From Metellina segmentata (taxonomy: Eukaryota; Arthropoda; Arachnida; Araneae; Tetragnathidae): 64,000 nucleotides of DNA. The first letter of the stretch is position 1, and every line of letters starts with the position of its first letter. The stretch covers positions 85,162,377 to 85,226,376 of the forward strand of contig OX375878.1 in NCBI GenBank assembly GCA_947359465.1, read 5' to 3'. This document shows positions 58,480 through 64,000 of this stretch, piece after piece. The position numbers and the translations under genes are program-made. The notes below the pieces were generated by a model, which worked only from the letters and a program-made list of their open reading frames with translations, did not search any database and was not told where the DNA came from.

Positions 58480-59660
58480 GTACCTTCTTAGTAAGGGGCG
58501 TAGCTTCTCCACTTCGACTAGCAGTAATCATTACGGATATTGGGAAAGGCCCCAAGCAGAGTCAAGCATTGCTATTGAGAGTAGCAGCAAAAAGTGTGAC
58601 CGACATATCGATTAGTAGCCACGTGACTGCTGTTGCAAATTGGCCAGGTTTGTCGATTTCTTATCTTATCGCATCGTTTAGCGACTTCACATCTTATGAC
58701 GGGTGGATGTGTAAATGCGCATTTCTATAGTGGCGACAAAAATGGTGAAAACGCCAGTTTACTACATGCCACGCAGACCAATCGGATGATAAATCAATCG
58801 ATGGGCGTCTCCTCACATCCCGTCAACCAATTAGGTGATGAATGTTCGTTTCCATTCGGCAGACGAAAGGGTTATGATTCTACTGGTCTGAGTCACACTA
58901 CAAAGAGGTTTTACCAATGCTCACTCCACATATATATATTTTTTCTATAAATACCGCTAACTTGCTCAAAAGTAATACACCCCAATTTTAAAACACACGA
59001 AAAGCATAAAAAAAAGCACAGGAAATCATTCTCAAAATTTAAACAAAACAAATGAGTTCCAGAAACGTTGGCTTTGGAAACAATTCATCCCGCTGCTCGC
59101 CAACCGAAGTTTTATTCCATTTAAAAAGCTTTAGCCATTTGCTGAAACGACTCCTATCAAGACTGCCGAATGAGGGGGAAAAAAGTGCGCCCATCAACGA
59201 AACCCAAGCAATAAACACAACAACGGCGCACGTGCCACAAACAGCGTTAACAAAGCGAAACATTTAAAAAATCGAGAGAAAAAAAAAAGGTCGCAATGGT
59301 AAGATTTCAGTCCGAGATTAGACGAGAGGAAAGGAAAGTGCACAGCAAAGCAGAGCCAAATCCGACGTCATAAATCGTCAAATATTCGCAAAGCCATCAG
59401 GAACCTGATGGAAGCGTGAGGGAAGGGAAAAAACAACTGGAGTTGAGGTTTTGGATTTCTCGGTTGCTTGGCCGAGGCCTGGCGACGGTCCACCTTCAAT
59501 GAGAGCCGGAATCCTAGTCTTGTGGGAAGCTCAGCAAAATTTGGTTATTTAGGTACTCGGGCGGCGCCTGGAACATAGCCATCTGTCATCTCGGACCGTG
59601 TCTGTCTGCAGATAGGGCAAAGAAAACAGTTCGAGCAACACAGAGTACGGATTCACTTGT
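58480..59660. promoter_or_regulatory. GC-richer non-repeat island with CRE-like site, possible promoter
   Basis: This stretch, especially 59040-59660, is visibly GC-richer than the intron around it and shows no repeat partner in the window. It contains a CRE-like tgacgtc on the minus strand (plus gacgtca at about 59364). A minus-strand frame at 59039-59263 codes 74 residues starting MFRFVNAVCGTCAVVVFIAW, with a hydrophobic N-terminus like a signal anchor. A Myo18 internal promoter or an unrelated small gene are both possible; neither is shown. Confidence 0.2.
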
Positions 59661-59776
59661 CTTCGCCATAAAGACTGCATCCATTCATCTTGCCACTAGC
59701 TGCAAATGCTTTTAAGTAATCTCCCATACAAGTTGCCCTTGATGAAAAAAACTTGGATAGAGCTTCACTGGGGTGT

Positions 59777-60170
59777 TGGTAAATTATGCAACTACTCGGG
59801 AAGCTTAAGGATAAAATTTATACTGTCTACAAGCCACACCGAACGAAAGAAGACCATTTCTGTCACCTAGGGTAACCGAAGAGACAAATTATGTCACTAC
59901 TAGGGAAGCTAAAGAAACAAATTAATACTGTCTAAGAGCCATATCTTACTATAGAGTAACACATTTCTGTCACATAGGATAGTTTAACACAAGGGGCAAA
60001 TTATAGAACTACTCGGAAAGCTTATGATCAAATTAACACTGTTTACAAATCACACTAAACATGGAATAACTCATTCCTGTCTCCTTGGATGGAACTTTAC
60101 ACAAGGGTGTTAATAAATTATGTAACTACTCGGGAAAATTTAAGATGAAATTAATACTGTGTACAAGTAC
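59777..60170. repeat. Diverged tandem repeat, four units of 110-118 bp
   Basis: Units start near 59777, 59887, 59997 and 60115 with aaattat(g/a)...actactcgg or actactagg, then aagctta and aatttatactgt or attaatactgt. They also share a ttcctgtc or ttctgtcac motif. The array runs directly into the 300-bp satellite. Confidence 0.8.
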
Positions 60171-60186
60171 TGTCTTGCTACAGAGG

Positions 60187-62328
60187 GGTTGCATACAAGA
60201 AATGTATTTCATTCAAGAGATGATCAAGTGCCGCTTTCTATTGAGAGCTCAGTGAATATGCGAGCGCTAAAGAGGTCCACCAACTTGTCAACTAACCTCA
60301 TCTTATAACCATATCCATAACATTCAAACACACATCCATCTACACATTTAAATTTTTTCACGATATAGACTACATTTTGAAATAAATTTCCGATACTTTC
60401 GTAGTTTTTCCTCAACTAGGGGGCCTGCCCCCTGCTCGCTGACGCTCGCCAACCCCCGGAGGATTGCTTCGCAATCCTCATTGGTTCGCTGCGCGAACGT
60501 ATGCTCGCTTTGCTCGCCTCAATGAAGACATGTGTCCTAGCAGAAGGGATTGTTTACAAAATATGTTACCAAAAAAATGTTTTTCAAATCTAAATTTGCT
60601 GTATTACAGAAAAAATATATACAGTATCTCTAAAATCGGAATTCAAATGAAAACTTTGTGCAAATTTTGACTCGAAATGTTAGCGTTGCTTTGGAAATTG
60701 AATACCCAGCATGTTGTTTGTGTGTACATTTTCCCAGCACTCAAACGACCCACACTTTTTCATTGCGTTTGTTGCCGAAAGTTGTAGTGCAAGCGTCTTG
60801 TTGAACTATAATTGTTGGTCCTGAAAAGGACCGTTTTTTAAATGGCCCTGAAAAGATCCTCCGCTTTCTTTGATTTCTATTATAAACTAACTGCAACAGC
60901 TCATTAAAATTTCCTTTTTTTTTTTCAATAAAATTTCATCCGATAACGCTATAAATTCAATCGAAGCGCGAGACTTCGCGATAAACAAACAATCGTACAG
61001 TATTGCCAAAACGCGATTACAAATAACGTCTTTTTTGTGAGCCACGTAAGAGAATTATGTATATAGATGGGGTCTTGATTTGTCGCTCAACGGTACTTTT
61101 TCGCTAAGCAATTCTTGTACGGGAAATAATTTTAATTGTTGCATACAAGAAATGTATTTCATTCAAGAGAAGCTCAAGTGTCGCTTTCTATTGAGTGCTC
61201 AGTGAATATGCGAGCGCTAAAGAGGTCCACCAACTTGTCAACTAACCTCATCTTATAACCATATCCATAACATTCAAACACACATCCATCTACACATTTA
61301 AATTTTTTCACGATATAGACTACATTTTGAATTAAAATTTACGATACTTTCATTGGTTTTTCTCAATTGGGGTTTTGATTTGTCGCTCAACGGTAATTTT
61401 TCGCTAAGCAATTCTTGTACGGGAAATAATTTTAATTGTTGCATACAAGAAATGTATTTCATTCAAGAGAAGCTCAAGTGTCGCTTTCTATTGAGTGCTC
61501 AGTGAATATGCGAGCGCTAAAGAGGTCCACCAACTTGTCAACTAACCTCATCTTATAACCATATCCATAACATTCAAACACACATCCATCTACACATTTA
61601 AATTTTTTCACGATATAGACTACATTTTGAATTAAAATTTACGATACTTTCGTAGTTTTTCCTCAATTGGGGTTTTGATTTGTCGCTCAACGGTAATTTT
61701 TCGCTAAGCAATTCTTGTACGGGAAATAATTTTAATTGTTGCATACAAGAAATGTATTTCATTCAAGAGAAGCTCAAGTGTCGCTTTCTATTCAGTGCTC
61801 AGTGAATATGCGAGCGCTAAAGAGGTCCACCAACTTGTCAACTAACTTCATCTTATAACCATATCCATAACATTCAAACACACATCCATCTACACATTTA
61901 AATTTTTTCACGATATAGACTACATTTTGAATTAAAATTTACGATACTTTCGTAGTTCTTCCTCAATTGGGATTTTGATTTGTCGCTCAACGGTAATTTT
62001 TCGCTAAGCAATTCTTGTACGGGAAATCATTTTAATTGTTGCATACAAGAAATGTATTTCATTCAAGAGAAGCTCAATAGTCGCTTTCTATTGAGTGCTC
62101 AGTGAATATGCGAGCGCTAAAGAGGTCCACCAACTTGTCAACTAACCTCATCTTATAACCATATCCATAACATTCAAACACACATCCATCTACACATTTA
62201 AATTTCTTCACGATATAGACTACATTTTGAATTAAAATTTCCGATACTTTCGTAGTTTTTCCTCAATTGGGGTTTTGATTTGTCGCTCAACGGTAATTTT
62301 TCGCTAGGCAATTCTTGTACGGGAAATA
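60187..62328. repeat. 300-bp satellite array, five units, split by a Helitron
   Basis: gcatacaagaaatgtatttc recurs at 60191, 61141, 61441, 61741 and 62041: spacing is exactly 300 bp in the uninterrupted part. Units are nearly identical and share gtcgctcaacggtaattttt and catcttataaccatatccat. The leftmost unit is more diverged and carries the Helitron. The last unit is cut by the family C repeat at about 62329. Confidence 0.95.
60416..61067 (-). mobile_element. Helitron, non-autonomous, copy H2 (652 bp), inside the satellite
   Basis: On the minus strand it starts TCTATATACATAATTCTC after an A and ends GGGGGCAGGCCCCCTAG followed by T. There is no target duplication, as expected for Helitrons. 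The satellite continues on both sides in register, missing one T at the junction. It is very similar to copy H3 at 50731-51357. Confidence 0.9.
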
Positions 62329-62334
62329 TTTAAG

Positions 62335-62565
62335 TTTTAGCATATTCTTATATAGCGTATATATTTTATGATGCAAATGCCAGATTTGGCCAAGCTGCGC
62401 CAAAAAAAAAACATGCAACGTCAAGTTATGGACATACACACAAGGAGTTTTATTGATACAAAAGACACTCACGGTGACAAGTTATAGGAAGCGAACTTGC
62501 GCTGCCTATTAAATCGCAAGTTTCTAGAACAGTGTGCAAACACACTGAACCAATAAGGCCCCTAG
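62335..62565 (-). repeat. SINE family C copy, diverged
   Basis: Body atgccagatttggccaagct and tgcgccaaa. Minus-strand head ggccttattggttcagtgtg with an A-box-like part and caagttcgcttcc in the B-box position. It adjoins the satellite's right edge. Confidence 0.65.
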
Positions 62566-64000
62566 TTCATTCTGGAACTCTGTTCAAAACACTGAAGTAC
62601 AATTCCGATTTTGTGGAAGAGAATCCTCATTTTCCCCTTTTGAAGGTGTTTAGAGAATAACAAGTATTGAATGTGAGAGAATAACAAAAATCTAGCCAAT
62701 AAACGGCTTTAGACGGCAGAAACTATAGAATCGCCTTTCAACAAGCGAATAAGATGTATTCAGAAGTTAATTGTACAAAAATTACCACCAGAAGTACACG
62801 AAATAGTATAGGGATTCGCTTTCCTTTTCTCTTATCTTGAGGTTTTATAAAGCATTATCAAGAAAAGATAAAATTGTTTCATGAATTGCGTAAGTATATA
62901 GGTTAAGAAATTTTTGTAAATTATAATTTTGGAAATGTAACAAATTCTTTTGTGAAATAGTCCTTCAAACCCAAAGGGCAAATTCTGTTTTTAAGGAACG
63001 TTTAAGGGATTTGAGTTTTTAAAACGGGTCATAGTAATTCAATTACAAAATGTATTAGTGATATTCCAGGCACCCTAACGAAGTTAGATTTTTTTCATAC
63101 TTCTGATAAGGAAATAATTAAAAACAAAATCATACTTTCTATTAAAAATTTATTTGTGCTTGTCTTTTCTGCCGAACTAAAAAGCGAAGTAAAATGCATT
63201 TGTCCATTTTTAGTCGGGTTTTTTTTTACTGCAACAACTATATACATTTCCGAACTAGGAACATTATTCCTGGGACATTTACCGTGATTGTGCGTTCCAT
63301 AACCAAGAAAAATAACATAACTAATATCGCTTCACAAATTCTTTCTTTAGAAAGGTTAGATGAATGATTTTCAAATGTCACTCTGCCAAAAACGTAAACA
63401 AAAAGTATGAATGAAACTATTTCAAGAATAAACCGTTAAATACGCCTTGGCCGTTTTGAGGAGAATTCTACAAAGCAAGATTTGGTTGTATGAACAGTAA
63501 AACGAAGCAATTTGGATAGTCAATTACAATACTCATATGCAATAAAAAACCCTAGCGTCGATATTTTTTAATTTGAATGCCCCTTATGGAATAATTTTTT
63601 CACGAGCTTTAATATTCATTAGATTTCTGATCGTTGACTACGTTAAAAAAATTACAAGCTTAAAAAGTTGCGAAATAAAGGTCAAAGATCTGAAACCAGG
63701 AGATTATAATAGTATTTCCAACATTATACTCTTCCTTTTACATGAAAAAAAAACATATTGTTAATTGGTACGAATTTCAGTACGATAATGAAATGGAAAG
63801 AATTGATTTGCTAAACATTTACATATTTTAAAATCATTCAGAAAAAAATTTCAAATAAAAATACACCCTAAAAGACATGAAATAAAGATTGTAAGTCTAA
63901 AAAAAATTTAAGCAACAAAAACGTAAATAATCACATTTTTTAAAGATAGTCCAATGATACAATCAGCACAGAAAACTGATATGACTGTAAAGAAAACAAA
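62566..64000. other. Right edge of window, nothing recognised
   Basis: AT-rich. No exon of the myosin motor or PDZ region is visible on the minus strand. Confidence 0.35.

Noticed and set aside
58235..58950. Overlapping open frames of about 105-115 codons on both strands
   Set aside because: They overlap each other, show no known domain and follow from locally higher GC content.
60187..62328. CRISPR-like array
   Set aside because: Units are 300 bp and identical throughout with no variable spacers; this is a satellite in a eukaryotic genome.

Overview
The window looks like AT-rich animal nuclear DNA, most likely from an arthropod. It has short exons in long introns, spliceosomal junctions, tRNA-derived SINEs and many DNA transposons of eukaryotic families. 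The SINE and Helitron types suggest an arachnid such as a spider, but that is inference from remembered repeat types, not proof. I see no bacterial operons, CRISPR arrays or credible prokaryotic genes.

The one clear host gene is the 3' half of an unconventional myosin-18 (Myo18 / MYO18A-like) gene on the minus strand. Fifteen coding exons between 32509 and 3999 join with compatible phases into 2109 nt (702 codons plus stop). They encode the coiled-coil tail and an acidic, Ser-rich C-terminus. The motor domain is not in the window and should lie beyond 64000. The interval 32510-64000 then reads as one very large upstream intron, or an intron plus unrecognised 5' exons. Notable details are one GC-AG intron (after the 25606-25719 exon) and a stop codon sitting inside the donor of the penultimate exon, so retention or early polyadenylation would replace the C-terminus.

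Layout. 1-799: mariner relic. 800-3998: downstream flank and probable 3' UTR. 3999-32509: Myo18 exons, with introns holding a transposase-like pseudogene (6.3-7.6 kb), a hAT-type element with a perfect 8-bp duplication (9.7-10.4 kb), a Tigger/pogo element (11.5-13.1 kb), a short hAT-like element (15.5-16.0 kb), a Mutator-like pseudogene split by a nested element (18.1-20.5 kb), a second mariner (22.3-23.5 kb), a Tigger scrap (24.5 kb), a SINE beside a splice donor (25.4-25.6 kb) and a Harbinger-like element (27.5-28.4 kb). 32510-64000: SINEs, MITEs with long inverted ends, at least three Helitrons and pieces of others, several tandem repeats, a 21-bp minisatellite (49.4 kb) and a homogeneous 300-bp satellite (60.2-62.3 kb) interrupted by a Helitron.

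I did not find a convincing new biological system. The most useful observations are filled/empty insertion pairs contained in the window, the Helitron inside the satellite, the Myo18 splice-site oddities and two GC-richer non-repeat islands in the giant intron that could be alternative promoters.
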